A stretch of DNA of 64,000 nucleotides from positions 25,489 to 89,488 of the forward strand of contig NZ_JAGKJI010000028.1 in NCBI RefSeq assembly GCF_020329485.1. Direction: 5' to 3'. Of this stretch, positions 25,323 to 34,063 are shown piece after piece. This DNA is from Bradyrhizobium cenepequi (GTDB lineage: Bacteria; Pseudomonadota; Alphaproteobacteria; Rhizobiales; Xanthobacteraceae). The notes under the pieces were generated by a model. That model was not told the origin of the DNA, ran no database searches, and saw only the letters and a list, made by a program, of their open reading frames with translations. Made by a program: the position numbers and the translations under genes. Every line of letters starts with the position of its first letter. The first letter of the stretch is position 1.

Positions 25323-26182
25323 TGGACGCCGCCCTTGGTCACGAACAAAACGCCGACCAGATCGCTTACTGGAACGGACCGGGCGGCCAGCGCTGGGCCG
25401 ACCGGCAGGCGGCGCAGGACATCCTCCTCACTCCGATCCTCGACATCCTGATCGATCGCGCCAAGCCGAAGACAGGCGAGCGCGTGATCGACATCGGTTG
25501 CGGCAGCGGCGCGACCACGGTCGCATTTGCTGAGCAGGTCGGACCATCCGGCCACGTGCTCGGTATCGACGTCTCCGGCCCAATGCTTGAACGGGCGCGG
25601 CAACGGGTGACGCCCGGATTGTCGCTGGAGTACGCGCTCGCGGACGCAACCGTGTACCCGTTCGCTCCCGCAAGCTTCGATCTGTTGGCGTCGCGGTTTG
25701 GCGTGATGTTCTTCGCCGATCCCGCGGTGTCGTTTGCGAATATGAGGAAGGCGCTGCGATCGTCAGGGCGGCTTGCGTTCATCTGCTGGCGCGAGCCGCG
25801 CGAGAATCCATTCTTCATGACGTCGTTGCAGGCCGCTTACAAGCACGTGCCGAAATTGCCGCAGCAGGGGCCCGAGGATCCGGGGCCGTTCGCGTTCGCC
25901 TCGGAGGAGCGCGTGCGACGCATCTTAGGCGCGGCCGGCTTCAAGAATGTGGAGATGGAGCCATGCCCGCTCTCGCTCGATGCCGCGATCGGCCGCGGCC
26001 TCGATGGCGCGGTGCAAGGCGCGCTCGAGATTGGGCCGGCCAGCCGGGCGCTGCAGGATCAGCCGCCCGAACTCCGCGCCGCTGCCGCAGGTGCGATCCG
26101 CGAGGCGCTCGCGCCATTCGTCAAAGGCGATTCAGTGCTGCTGCCCGCCTCGATCTGGATCGTGACGGCGAAGGCATCGTAG
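25322..26182 (+). CDS. Class I SAM-dependent methyltransferase
   Basis: A 286-residue methyltransferase. Motif I is VIDIGCGSGATTVAFAEQVG near residue 57, followed by VLGIDVSGPMLERARQR, LADATVYPFAPASFDLLASRFGVMFF and the proline-rich-loop block RSSGRLAFICWREP. The start IAYWNGPGGQRWADRQ is common in a group of rhizobial proteins annotated only as methyltransferases. Coupled to the YciI gene; substrate unknown. Confidence 0.85.
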   Translation: MDAALGHEQNADQIAYWNGPGGQRWADRQAAQDILLTPILDILIDRAKPKTGERVIDIGCGSGATTVAFAEQVGPSGHVLGIDVSGPMLERARQRVTPGLSLEYALADATVYPFAPASFDLLASRFGVMFFADPAVSFANMRKALRSSGRLAFICWREPRENPFFMTSLQAAYKHVPKLPQQGPEDPGPFAFASEERVRRILGAAGFKNVEMEPCPLSLDAAIGRGLDGAVQGALEIGPASRALQDQPPELRAAAAGAIREALAPFVKGDSVLLPASIWIVTAKAS

Positions 26183-26189
26183 CTCTTCT

Positions 26190-26219
26190 CGTCATTGCTT
26201 CGCTTCGCTCGCAATGACG
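26190..26219. repeat. Short hairpin repeat between convergent genes
   Basis: CGTCATTGC and GCAATGACG pair around TTCGCTTCGCTC. It lies eight bases after the methyltransferase stop, facing convergent pepT. I recall this motif as frequent in Bradyrhizobium; it probably works as a bidirectional terminator. No other copy in the window. Confidence 0.7.
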
Positions 26220-26245
26220 GGGGGGAGAGCTAGCGTACGTGGCGG

Positions 26246-27502
26246 CTACGCCCGCTCTTCCCAGATCATCGCGAGATGCACGATGGTCTGCACCGCCTTT
26301 TCCATATCCTGCCGGCTTACCCATTCCAGGCGCGAGTGGAAGGCGTGCTCGCCGGCGAAGATGTTGGGGCAGGGCAGGCCCATGAACGAGAGGCGCGAGC
26401 CATCCGTGCCGCCGCGGATCGAGGTCTTCAGCGGCGTCAGGCCGGCGCGGCGAATCGCCTCAACGGCGTAGCCTATGATCTCCGGATGACGGTCGATGAC
26501 TTGCTTCATGTTGCGGTACTGCTGCTTGACCTCCATGCGGTAGGTCGAGCGCGGATAGGCTTTCATCACGTCCTTGACGATCGCCTCCAGCAGCGCCTCC
26601 TTCTCCTTCAATCCTCCTTCCGTGAAATCGCGGACGATGAAGTCGAGCCTGGCCTGCTCCAGCGCGCCCGAGATCGCGATCGGATGCAGAAAGCCTTCCT
26701 TGCCTTCGGTGGTCTCCGGCGAGCAGGTGCTCTTTGGCAACCGCTCGACGATCGCGGCCGCGATCTTGATCGCGTGCTCCATCTTGCCCTTGGCAAAGCC
26801 GGGGTGCGTGGCGACGCCTTCGATCGTGATGCTGGCGCCGTCGGCGGAGAAGGTCTCGTCCTCGATATGGCCGGCGGTTTCACCGTCGATCGTATAGGCG
26901 AAATCGGCGCCGAGCTTCTTCAGGTCGACCTTGTCGACGCCGCGGCCGATCTCCTCATCGGGCGTGAACAGGATCTTGATGATGCCGTGCTTCACTTGGG
27001 GATTGTGGACCAGGAAATGCGCGGCATCCATGATCTCGGCGACGCCGGCCTTGTTGTCGGCCCCCAGCAGCGTGGTGCCGTCGGTCGTGATGATGTCGTT
27101 GCCGATCTGGTCGGAAAGCGCCGGATGCTCGGCGGCGCGGATCACCTGGGCGGGGTCAGCGGGCAGCACGATGTCGCCGCCGCGATAGTTCTTCACGATC
27201 TGCGGCCGCACATTCTTGCCGCTGCAGTCGGGCGAGGTGTCCATGTGCGAGCAGAAGCAGATCACCGGCACCTTCTTGTCCGACGTGGCCGGGATGGTCG
27301 CGTAGACATAGCCGTGCTGGTCTAGATGCGCGTCTTTGATCCCCATCGCCTGCAATTCCGAAACGAGGAGGCGGCCGAGATCCTTCTGCTTCTCGGTGGA
27401 GGGGCAGGTCGGCGATTCCGGATCGGACTGGGTATCGATCACGACATAGCGCAGGAAGCGCTCGGTGACGGTGTGTTTGAAATCAAGCGTAGGAGCCAGC
27501 AT
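26246..27502 (-). CDS. pepT: Peptidase T
   Basis: A 418-residue M20B zinc tripeptidase that removes N-terminal residues from tripeptides in the cytoplasm. Metal and catalytic motifs are FCSHMDTSPDCSG, GADNKAGVAEI and FTPDEEIGRGVDKV, with GGTDGSRLSFMGLPCPN near the end. The frame remains open to 27754, but MLAPTLDFKHTVTERFLRYVVIDTQS is the family start, giving the standard length. Confidence 0.95.
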   Translation of the reverse strand: MLAPTLDFKHTVTERFLRYVVIDTQSDPESPTCPSTEKQKDLGRLLVSELQAMGIKDAHLDQHGYVYATIPATSDKKVPVICFCSHMDTSPDCSGKNVRPQIVKNYRGGDIVLPADPAQVIRAAEHPALSDQIGNDIITTDGTTLLGADNKAGVAEIMDAAHFLVHNPQVKHGIIKILFTPDEEIGRGVDKVDLKKLGADFAYTIDGETAGHIEDETFSADGASITIEGVATHPGFAKGKMEHAIKIAAAIVERLPKSTCSPETTEGKEGFLHPIAISGALEQARLDFIVRDFTEGGLKEKEALLEAIVKDVMKAYPRSTYRMEVKQQYRNMKQVIDRHPEIIGYAVEAIRRAGLTPLKTSIRGGTDGSRLSFMGLPCPNIFAGEHAFHSRLEWVSRQDMEKAVQTIVHLAMIWEERA

Positions 27503-27614
27503 GTGACCGCAAGTCCAGAAGGTGGATTGGGCTGGCTCTATAACAGAAAAGCGCCATTCCAGGTGCCGCGTCGAAGAGGCGAAATGGCGCTGATTTGAAC
27601 GAAAGGCGTGGCGA

Positions 27615-27914
27615 TCAAATCGCTTCCTTGAGTTCCTTTGCGGGGCGGAAGGCGACCTTCTTGCTGGCCTTGATGTGGATCTGCTCGCCGGTGGCGGGGT
27701 TGCGGCCCATCCGGGCGGCGCGCTTACGCACCTGCAGGATACCGAGGCCGACAATGCGGATGCGCTCGCCCTTCTTCAGGTGCTTGGTGATTCGCGTCAC
27801 AACATCGGTCAGGATGCTTTCGGCCTGCTTTTTGGAAAGTTCCTGTTCCTCGGCGATCGCCGCCGCCAAGTGCTTCAGAGTGATGGTCGCCGGGGTGGCT
27901 GCTTTCTTCGCCAT
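27615..27914 (-). CDS. hupB: HU family DNA-binding protein
   Basis: A 99-residue histone-like protein. The helical half is LKHLAAAIAEEQELSKKQAESILTDVVTRITKHLKKGERIRIVGLGILQVRKRAARMGRNPATGEQ, which also includes the DNA-binding arm with the RNPATGE intercalating proline. It ends with a slightly longer tail than the 90-residue standard, and the N-terminus carries a short MAKKAATP extension. It sits between lon and nuo as hupB does in many rhizobia, hence the symbol; assignment to HU-beta is by synteny. Confidence 0.9.
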   Translation of the reverse strand: MAKKAATPATITLKHLAAAIAEEQELSKKQAESILTDVVTRITKHLKKGERIRIVGLGILQVRKRAARMGRNPATGEQIHIKASKKVAFRPAKELKEAI

Positions 27915-27925
27915 ACGTGGCCCTC

Positions 27926-27963
27926 CTCGTGGTGAATGGCTTAACTCGTGGTGAATGGCTTAA
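27926..27963. repeat. Perfect 19-base tandem duplication upstream of HU
   Basis: CTCGTGGTGAATGGCTTAA occurs twice with no gap at 27926-27944 and 27945-27963, starting 12 bases before the HU start codon on the minus strand. It lies in the HU leader and could alter ribosome access or spacing to the promoter. Confidence 0.9.
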
Positions 27964-27969
27964 AGAGAA

Positions 27970-28012
27970 GCGTTTTCGAGGGAAGCGGATACCGGTTCGT
28001 TGGCGAAAACGC
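27970..28012. repeat. Inverted repeat, probably a dispersed Rhizobiales element
   Basis: GCGTTTTCG (27970-27978) and CGAAAACGC (28004-28012) pair perfectly around GGATACCGGTTCG. I recall this sequence as a widespread intergenic element in Rhizobiales. It is part of the 333-base gap between HU and tRNA-Asp, which otherwise holds only the HU promoter region and the tandem duplication. Confidence 0.55.
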
Positions 28013-28247
28013 GTCGACGGGAGATCTGGAGCCCTTGGGGGTCTCGACGGCGAGGGTCCAGGAAACCGTGACATTTCAGGCCTTAGTCGATTCGGGCCCT
28101 GACTGACTACGCCGTTTCGCCCAAGAATCGGCCACCTATCTGCATCGCAGCCGCAAAGCCGCCGCTGAACAAAGGAGGATCTCAACATCCTTGACTTCAA
28201 AAGATCGCCCCTTTAAGTCCCCCACGTCTCGCGGATTTGCACATCAC

Positions 28248-28324
<77 letters not shown>

Positions 28325-28666
28325 TTTTGGCGATATTTCTCAGATAGTTGGCTCCGCGTCCGACCCTTCAATCCGCCCCTGGTTCGCGAACCTTGCCGGC
28401 GGTGGCGAACGGGCCGGTCCGCATCCCGAGATCGATGCGAGGGCGCCAGGTTCCGCCAGGTGGCGAGCCGGAAAATGTTCCCATCAGAAGCGCTTCGAGA
28501 TGTGATCTTGTTGCCACAAGTACACAGCGAAGTTGCCTCGATCGGCCACCGGGGCGTGCCGTCAGCTTTGGATTGCGAGATTTGTCATGAAACCGATATA
28601 GAAATGTTCTGAAACCATTCTGATTGAGCTTCGACGCTATGCTATCAGTTTTCGGGGGGCCGGGCT
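28325..28666. other. Gap between tRNA-Asp and polymerase-like gene
   Basis: A 342-base stretch with no gene I can support. The frame running from 28191 through the tRNA into this gap is a tRNA shadow. The right end becomes less GC-rich (28570-28650) and probably carries the promoter of the following membrane protein. Confidence 0.45.
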
Positions 28667-29959
28667 TTGCAATCAGTGTTGTTCGCCGTCCTGCTGTCCG
28701 TGGGGCCGATTGCGGTGCTCGCGCACGGTCTGGCCGGGACCGGCTCGATGATCACCGGTCTGCTGATGGCCCTGCCTACTGCAGCGCTCCTTGTCCTGGC
28801 GAGATGGCGCGAATTCACGCCTGATCTTTGCGACATGCTCTTCGTGCTTTTCTGTTGCGGCATCGCGCTTTCCTTTGCCGCCAACGGCGTCATCGCGCAG
28901 AAAGAGGCCGTTCTTCTCGCCTTATCCCTTGCGGCCTATCCGGCGGCCAGGCTGAGCCCGCGGCACGGCGCAATCTCCACCGGTTTCGTTGTCGTCACGG
29001 CTGCAGTGGTCACTGTCGGTGCAATTGTCACCGTGGTCGCGCTCGCGGGCCAATGGAACGACAATCATGGCAAGCCGCTCGTTTTCGGCGAGTATGACGC
29101 TGCGCCGGCGCAATTCACGATATCGCTCGGTTTTCTCGTTCTGGCGCTGGCCTGCACAGACCTCAATTGGCGGCGGACGGCATGGATTTCGATCCTTTCG
29201 GCCGTGCCCACAGCCATCTTCGCGGCATCAATCGTACGCTACTCCTTTGTCGTGATCGTCGTGGCGCTGCTCGCAGCGATGGTGGCTGCCAGGCCCACGC
29301 AACGCAAGTTCATTGCCGTGATCATGTGCGCCACGATCGCTTCGATTGCGGTTGGCGCGGTCGCCAGGTCATCAACAACGCTCAAATTCGCCAGGCACGC
29401 CGAAGTGGCGCTGACCAACAATGAGGCGGCGGCACCGGCGATGCCGGCTCCGCCGGCTCCGCAGGCCTCCTGTCCTGCCATCGACCGGGATAATTCGATC
29501 ATCATCCGGCAGCAGCTCTACAAGGACGCGTTCGCATTGCTGCCGGAAGTAGGGCTGACGGGACTGGGACTGGACGGCTTCACCCAGCGGTCGTGCCTGA
29601 AAGGCTTCCAGGTTCACAACTCCGTCCTGCAAGTCATCATCGAATTCGGCTGGCTTGGGGGCGTCTTCCTCATCCTGATGCTCTGTCACACGATGGGAAA
29701 GCGGATGTTCTCATTGGCGAGGATCAATCGCGAAGCCCGCTTCGTGCTGTGCAGCCTCGTGTTCACGCTCATGCTGGGCATGGCGCATGGCAGGATCAGC
29801 AGGGACATCGCATTGTTCCTGTTTCTGGGATACGCGGCCAAGCTGCGTAGCAGTGCGCTCGCTATTGAGGAGCAAGCCTGGATATTCGGAGACGGTCCGA
29901 TCAGAGCGATTCCGGCGGGGGCTGTCGGCGCCTGTTTGAACACGAAAGCCGCCGCCTGA
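28667..29959 (+). CDS. O-antigen ligase/polymerase-like membrane protein (Wzy_C family)
   Basis: A 430-residue inner-membrane protein with about ten hydrophobic segments. Between residues 250 and 320 is a long periplasmic loop with RQQLYKDAFALLPEVGLTGLGLDGF and HNSVLQVIIEFGWLGGVFLIL, the pattern of the O-antigen ligase/Wzy C-terminal domain. An Ala/Pro stretch (NNEAAAPAMPAPPAPQA) lies in the same loop. Such proteins join sugar units or ligate polysaccharide to lipid A, but no glycosyltransferases are nearby, so the substrate is unknown. It starts at TTG 28667 with a G run in front; unusual start, moderate certainty. Confidence 0.75.
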   Translation: MQSVLFAVLLSVGPIAVLAHGLAGTGSMITGLLMALPTAALLVLARWREFTPDLCDMLFVLFCCGIALSFAANGVIAQKEAVLLALSLAAYPAARLSPRHGAISTGFVVVTAAVVTVGAIVTVVALAGQWNDNHGKPLVFGEYDAAPAQFTISLGFLVLALACTDLNWRRTAWISILSAVPTAIFAASIVRYSFVVIVVALLAAMVAARPTQRKFIAVIMCATIASIAVGAVARSSTTLKFARHAEVALTNNEAAAPAMPAPPAPQASCPAIDRDNSIIIRQQLYKDAFALLPEVGLTGLGLDGFTQRSCLKGFQVHNSVLQVIIEFGWLGGVFLILMLCHTMGKRMFSLARINREARFVLCSLVFTLMLGMAHGRISRDIALFLFLGYAAKLRSSALAIEEQAWIFGDGPIRAIPAGAVGACLNTKAAA

Positions 29960-29966
29960 CGGCGGA

Positions 29967-30167
29967 CTAGAACTCGTAGAGGTCCCGGCCGCGGCGCGCC
30001 ATCTCCTTGAGATCGGCCAATGTGCCGCGGATCGCGCTGCAGCAGCGGCATTCGATGATCGCGTCGTCGGACGCGGCGGCTGGTCTCTCCAGCCTGATCG
30101 AGAGACTGCCGCAATCGGTGCAGACGATCTTGAAGCCGGAGGCGTATGTTTCCTGGTGCAGATTCAT
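29967..30167 (-). CDS. Hypothetical small zinc-ribbon-like protein
   Basis: A 66-residue protein with two cysteine pairs, CTDC near residue 16 and CRCC near residue 41, a spacing that suggests a zinc ribbon. No transmembrane segment or signal peptide. Convergent with the polymerase-like gene, from which it is separated by seven bases. No function can be given. Confidence 0.6.
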   Translation of the reverse strand: MNLHQETYASGFKIVCTDCGSLSIRLERPAAASDDAIIECRCCSAIRGTLADLKEMARRGRDLYEF

Positions 30168-30555
30168 TGGCGGCGAGGGTCCTGTCGACCTTCTCTATAC
30201 GTGCCGAAATTTAAGCTTGGGATCGCGCCGTCGATTGCAATCGAGCGATTGCGTTAGGGCTTGTTAACGCAGCCTGTCTGGCCGGGTGGATAAGTCGATC
30301 GTTGGCCGTCCCAGTCTATCTCACCCACGTCACCTCCGTGGTCGCGGCCTGCCTGCTGCTTGCGGCTAACGGCATCGCCCGCGCGCTCCGAACGCTGGAG
30401 CGCGCCAGACATTCGCATCCGACGGCGCGCAAAAACTCCGGCCGAGCTGGTCGGCGACGACGAGGCCGAACCGGGCGGGCCGCCAGCTTCCCAGCCCACC
30501 AGACAACAAAGCCGCCCCGAGGGGCGGCTTTCTGTGCCGTCTAGAAATGCGTTGG
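30168..30555. other. Gap with one terminator
   Basis: A 388-base gap. It holds a clear rho-independent hairpin at 30508-30531 (AAAGCCGCCCC, then GA, then GGGGCGGCTTT), which ends the minus-strand gene at 30556-30756, with T/A tracts on both sides so that it may act both ways. The rest has only random frames and the promoter of the zinc-ribbon gene. Confidence 0.7.
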
Positions 30556-30756
30556 TCAGCGGACCGTGGAGGTCCCCGAACTGGTGATGGCGACCGGCTT
30601 GCCTGCCTTCACGACCTGGATCTGGGCGGTCTGGGTGAACTCGGAATTGTTGCGCGTGGCGATGCCCAAGGCTGTGACCGCAATGCCCGCCACCAGCGCC
30701 ACCACCACGATCTTCAGGTGCGTCGAGCGATCTGCAGAGTGGATTGAGTGGTTCAT
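30556..30756 (-). CDS. Hypothetical small membrane-anchored protein
   Basis: A 66-residue protein: a polar N-terminus (MNHSIHSADRSTHLK), one hydrophobic helix (IVVVALVAGIAVTALGIA), then a 33-residue periplasmic tail rich in Thr, Val and Gln. It has its own terminator. It is probably anchored in the inner membrane; I recognise no domain. Confidence 0.65.
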   Translation of the reverse strand: MNHSIHSADRSTHLKIVVVALVAGIAVTALGIATRNNSEFTQTAQIQVVKAGKPVAITSSGTSTVR

Positions 30757-31288
30757 CTGAAGCCTCCGGGCGGACTTTGCCGCCGCCTGTTGGCACAGAG
30801 GTACGCCTAATCTGTTTCAGGATGGTTTCGCAGGTTCCCAAAATGGTTTCGTTGCGCGGCTGGATTTGTTTCATGCGGCATGCGGTCGGCGGCGGAGACC
30901 AGGGAAAGGAAAATAGTCACAACCGGCGGGCAATCCTTGGGGATAACGCCCGCTAAGGGCGGGGGCGGACCGACATACCATTTCGATCGACGGGACTGCC
31001 GGACTTCAACTAAACGAGAGGCGCGTAGGGACGGCTGGGCACCTTATTGTCCAGGGCGGGATTTGCGCGATCTGAAGCTGCAAATCCGGGCACCAACCTT
31101 CAAGATTACGCGTTCTTGGTCCGGGGCGAGAACGAGCGCCCAACAGCGGTTGATCGGAGGCGGCTGAGCCCGGACAGGGCTTTAAAATTGCTTGTCTTGC
31201 GCGCTCTGTTGCGCTGCGCTAAGGCTCAAGAATAATTCCAATGAACGAATCTGCGGCTGTCCGAAACCGCAGCAAGAAGGCACCGCCG
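30757..31288. other. Upstream region of the nuo operon
   Basis: A 532-base divergent region between the small membrane protein and nuoA. It must hold the nuo promoter. Frames on both strands lack coding character. A segment with GGCGGGCAATC and GCCCGC near 30921-30955 can pair weakly. An ATG at 31241 opens the nuoA frame 48 bases upstream of the start I prefer. Confidence 0.45.
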
Positions 31289-31654
31289 ATGAACGGCATC
31301 CTGCAGAATTATCTTCCACTTGTGGTCTTTATTGGGGTCGCCGGCGTGATCGGCCTGGCGCTCCTGATCGCGCCATTCCTGCTCGCATTCCAGCAGCCGG
31401 ATGCGGAAAAGCTGTCCGCCTATGAATGCGGATTCAACGCTTTTGACGACGCCCGCATGAAGTTCGACGTCCGCTTCTATCTGGTGGCGATCCTCTTCAT
31501 CATCTTCGACCTCGAAGTGGCGTTTCTGTTCCCGTGGGCGGTGGCGTTCGGCAAGCTGGGTGCGACCGGGTTCTGGTCGATGATGGTGTTCCTGGCCGTG
31601 CTGACGGTCGGCTTTGCCTATGAATGGAAGAAAGGCGCGCTCGAATGGGATTGA
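31289..31654 (+). CDS. nuoA: NADH-quinone oxidoreductase subunit A
   Basis: A 121-residue membrane subunit of complex I with three helices. KLSAYECGFNAFDDARMKFDVRFYLVAILFIIFDLEVAFLFPWA contains the conserved cysteine loop and the acidic residues of helix 2. The frame is open from 31241, but MNGILQNYLPLVVFIG is the family start, with AGAAGG eight bases upstream. It overlaps nuoB by ten bases. Confidence 0.96.
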   Translation: MNGILQNYLPLVVFIGVAGVIGLALLIAPFLLAFQQPDAEKLSAYECGFNAFDDARMKFDVRFYLVAILFIIFDLEVAFLFPWAVAFGKLGATGFWSMMVFLAVLTVGFAYEWKKGALEWD

Positions 31655-32235
31655 GCCCCACCGCTGAAACATTCCAGCCGGCGATCGCGCCGGCACCGAA
31701 GGGCATCCTTGATCCCGCCACCGGCAAGCCGGTTGGCGCCAACGATCCGTATTTCCGCGAGATCAACCACGAACTCTCCGACAAGGGCTTCTTCGTCGCG
31801 GCCGCCGACGACCTGATCACCTGGGCCCGTACCGGCTCGCTGATGTGGATGACGTTTGGCCTGGCCTGCTGCGCGGTCGAGATGATGCAGGTCTCGATGC
31901 CGCGCTACGACGTAGAGCGCTTCGGCTTCGCGCCGCGTGCCTCGCCCCGGCAGTCGGACGTGATGATCGTCGCGGGCACGCTGACCAACAAGATGGCGCC
32001 GGCGCTGCGCAAGGTCTACGACCAGATGCCCGAGCCGCGCTACGTGATCTCGATGGGCTCGTGCGCCAATGGCGGCGGCTACTATCACTATTCCTATTCG
32101 GTGGTGCGCGGCTGCGACCGTATCGTGCCGATCGACATCTACGTGCCGGGCTGCCCGCCGACGGCGGAAGCGCTGCTGTACGGCATCCTGCTGCTGCAGA
32201 AGAAGATCCGGCGCATCGGCACTATCGAACGCTAA
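31645..32235 (+). CDS. nuoB: NADH-quinone oxidoreductase subunit B
   Basis: A 196-residue subunit that carries cluster N2, the last iron-sulfur centre before quinone. Its ligands are the tandem cysteines in GLACCAVEMM, the cysteine of GSCANGGGYY and that of PGCPPTAEALL. The N-terminus is about 35 residues longer than E. coli NuoB, as usual in Alphaproteobacteria. Start chosen at MGLSPTAETFQP inside the end of nuoA. Confidence 0.97.
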   Translation: MGLSPTAETFQPAIAPAPKGILDPATGKPVGANDPYFREINHELSDKGFFVAAADDLITWARTGSLMWMTFGLACCAVEMMQVSMPRYDVERFGFAPRASPRQSDVMIVAGTLTNKMAPALRKVYDQMPEPRYVISMGSCANGGGYYHYSYSVVRGCDRIVPIDIYVPGCPPTAEALLYGILLLQKKIRRIGTIER

Positions 32236-32246
32236 GGTATTACGTC

Positions 32247-32864
32247 ATGGACGACGCCAAGCTCGACGCCTTGGGGCAGACGATCGTTAGCGCGCTTCCC
32301 GGCGCGGCGAGGGCCTATTCGGTTGCGTTCGACCAGCTCACGGTTGATGTGGAGGCGGAGAAGATCGTCGACGTCGTCAAGCACCTGCGTGACGATCCGG
32401 CGCTGCGCTTCGTCAACTTCACCGACGTGACCGCAGTCGATTACCCCGATCGGGAGAAGCGGTTCGACGTCGTCTACCACTTCCTGTCACCGACGCTGAA
32501 CGCACGCATCCGCCTGCGCGCGGAGGCGGACGAGAACACGCAGGTGCCCTCGATCATCGAGGTGTTTCCCGGCGCCGATTGGTTCGAGCGCGAGACCTAC
32601 GACCTCTATGGCGTGATCTTTACCGGCCATCCCGACATGCGCCGGCTCCTGACCGACTACGGCTTCGACGGCCACCCGCTGCGCAAGGACTTTCCGCTCA
32701 CCGGCTTCGTCGAGGTCCGCTACGACGACGAGGAGAAGCGGGTGGTGTACGAGCCGGTGCGCCTCAACCAGGAATTCCGCAAGTTCGATTTCCTCTCGCC
32801 CTGGGAAGGTGCGGACTATCCGCTGCCCGGAGACGAGAAGGCGAAGGCGGAGCCGAAGGCCTGA
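32247..32864 (+). CDS. nuoC: NADH-quinone oxidoreductase subunit C
   Basis: A 205-residue 30-kDa-type subunit of the hydrophilic arm. The family signature is ERETYDLYGVIFTGHPDMRRLLTDYGFDGHPLRKDFPL. It is separate from nuoD, not fused as in E. coli. The start MDDAKLDALG is 11 bases after nuoB; the long upstream part of the frame is antisense/out of frame to nuoB. Confidence 0.96.
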   Translation: MDDAKLDALGQTIVSALPGAARAYSVAFDQLTVDVEAEKIVDVVKHLRDDPALRFVNFTDVTAVDYPDREKRFDVVYHFLSPTLNARIRLRAEADENTQVPSIIEVFPGADWFERETYDLYGVIFTGHPDMRRLLTDYGFDGHPLRKDFPLTGFVEVRYDDEEKRVVYEPVRLNQEFRKFDFLSPWEGADYPLPGDEKAKAEPKA

Positions 32865-32866
32865 CC

Positions 32867-34063
32867 ATGAATGAACAACCGCAGAACCTGCGCAACTTCA
32901 CCATCAACTTTGGACCGCAGCATCCGGCTGCGCACGGCGTGTTGCGCCTTGTGCTCGAACTGGACGGCGAAGTGGTCGCGCGTGTCGATCCGCATATCGG
33001 GCTGCTTCATCGCGGCACCGAGAAGCTGATCGAGCACAAGACCTATCTGCAGGCGATCCCGTATTTCGATCGGCTCGATTACGTCGCGCCGATGAACCAG
33101 GAGCATGCCTTCTGTCTCGCGGCGGAGAGGCTGCTGGGGATCGAGGTGCCGCGGCGCGGGCAGTTGATCCGCGTGCTCTATTGCGAAATCGGCCGCATCC
33201 TGTCGCATCTGCTCAACGTCACCACGCAGGCGATGGACGTCGGCGCGCTCACCCCGCCTCTGTGGGGCTTCGAGGAGCGCGAGAAGCTGATGGTGTTCTA
33301 CGAGCGCGCCTCGGGCTCGCGCATGCATGCGGCCTACTTCCGGATCGGCGGCGTGCACCAGGACCTGCCGCCGAAGCTGATCGACGATATCGAAGCGTGG
33401 TGCGATCCGTTCCTTAAAGTGGTCGACGATCTCGATACGTTGCTCACCGGCAACCGCATCTTCAAGCAGCGCAACGTCGACATCGGCGTGGTGCCGCTGA
33501 AGGAAGCCTGGGAGTGGGGCTTTTCCGGCGTGATGGTGCGCGGCTCGGGCGCGGCGTGGGACCTGCGCAAGTCGCAGCCTTACGAGTGCTATGCCGAGAT
33601 GGATTTCGACATCCCGATCGGCAAGAACGGCGATTGCTACGACCGCTACCTGATCCGCATGGAAGAGATGCGCCAGTCGGTGCGCATCATGAAGCAATGC
33701 ATTCAGAAGCTCAAAGCGCCGGACGGGCAGGGACCGGTTGTCGTCGAGGACAACAAGATCGCCCCGCCCCGCCGCGGCGAGATGAAGCGTTCGATGGAAG
33801 CGCTGATCCATCACTTCAAGCTCTATACCGAGGGCGTGCATGTGCCGGCCGGCGAGATCTATGCCGCTGTCGAAGCGCCCAAGGGCGAGTTCGGCGTCTA
33901 TCTCGTCGCCGACGGGACCAACAAGCCCTACAAGTGCAAGATCCGCGCGCCGGGCTTTGCCCATCTGCAGGCGATGGATCACATCTGCAGGGGCCATCTG
34001 CTCGCCGACGTCTCCGCAATCCTGGGCTCGCTCGACATCGTGTTCGGAGAGGTCGATCGGTGA
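32867..34063 (+). CDS. nuoD: NADH-quinone oxidoreductase subunit D
   Basis: A 398-residue 49-kDa-type subunit that forms the quinone pocket with NuoB. NFGPQHPAAHGVLRLVLELDGE lies at the N-terminus; LHRGTEKLIEHKTYLQ and MDVGALTPPLWGFEEREK are typical. The stop overlaps the start of the FkbM methyltransferase (TGATG), so the two are translationally coupled. Confidence 0.97.
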   Translation: MNEQPQNLRNFTINFGPQHPAAHGVLRLVLELDGEVVARVDPHIGLLHRGTEKLIEHKTYLQAIPYFDRLDYVAPMNQEHAFCLAAERLLGIEVPRRGQLIRVLYCEIGRILSHLLNVTTQAMDVGALTPPLWGFEEREKLMVFYERASGSRMHAAYFRIGGVHQDLPPKLIDDIEAWCDPFLKVVDDLDTLLTGNRIFKQRNVDIGVVPLKEAWEWGFSGVMVRGSGAAWDLRKSQPYECYAEMDFDIPIGKNGDCYDRYLIRMEEMRQSVRIMKQCIQKLKAPDGQGPVVVEDNKIAPPRRGEMKRSMEALIHHFKLYTEGVHVPAGEIYAAVEAPKGEFGVYLVADGTNKPYKCKIRAPGFAHLQAMDHICRGHLLADVSAILGSLDIVFGEVDR

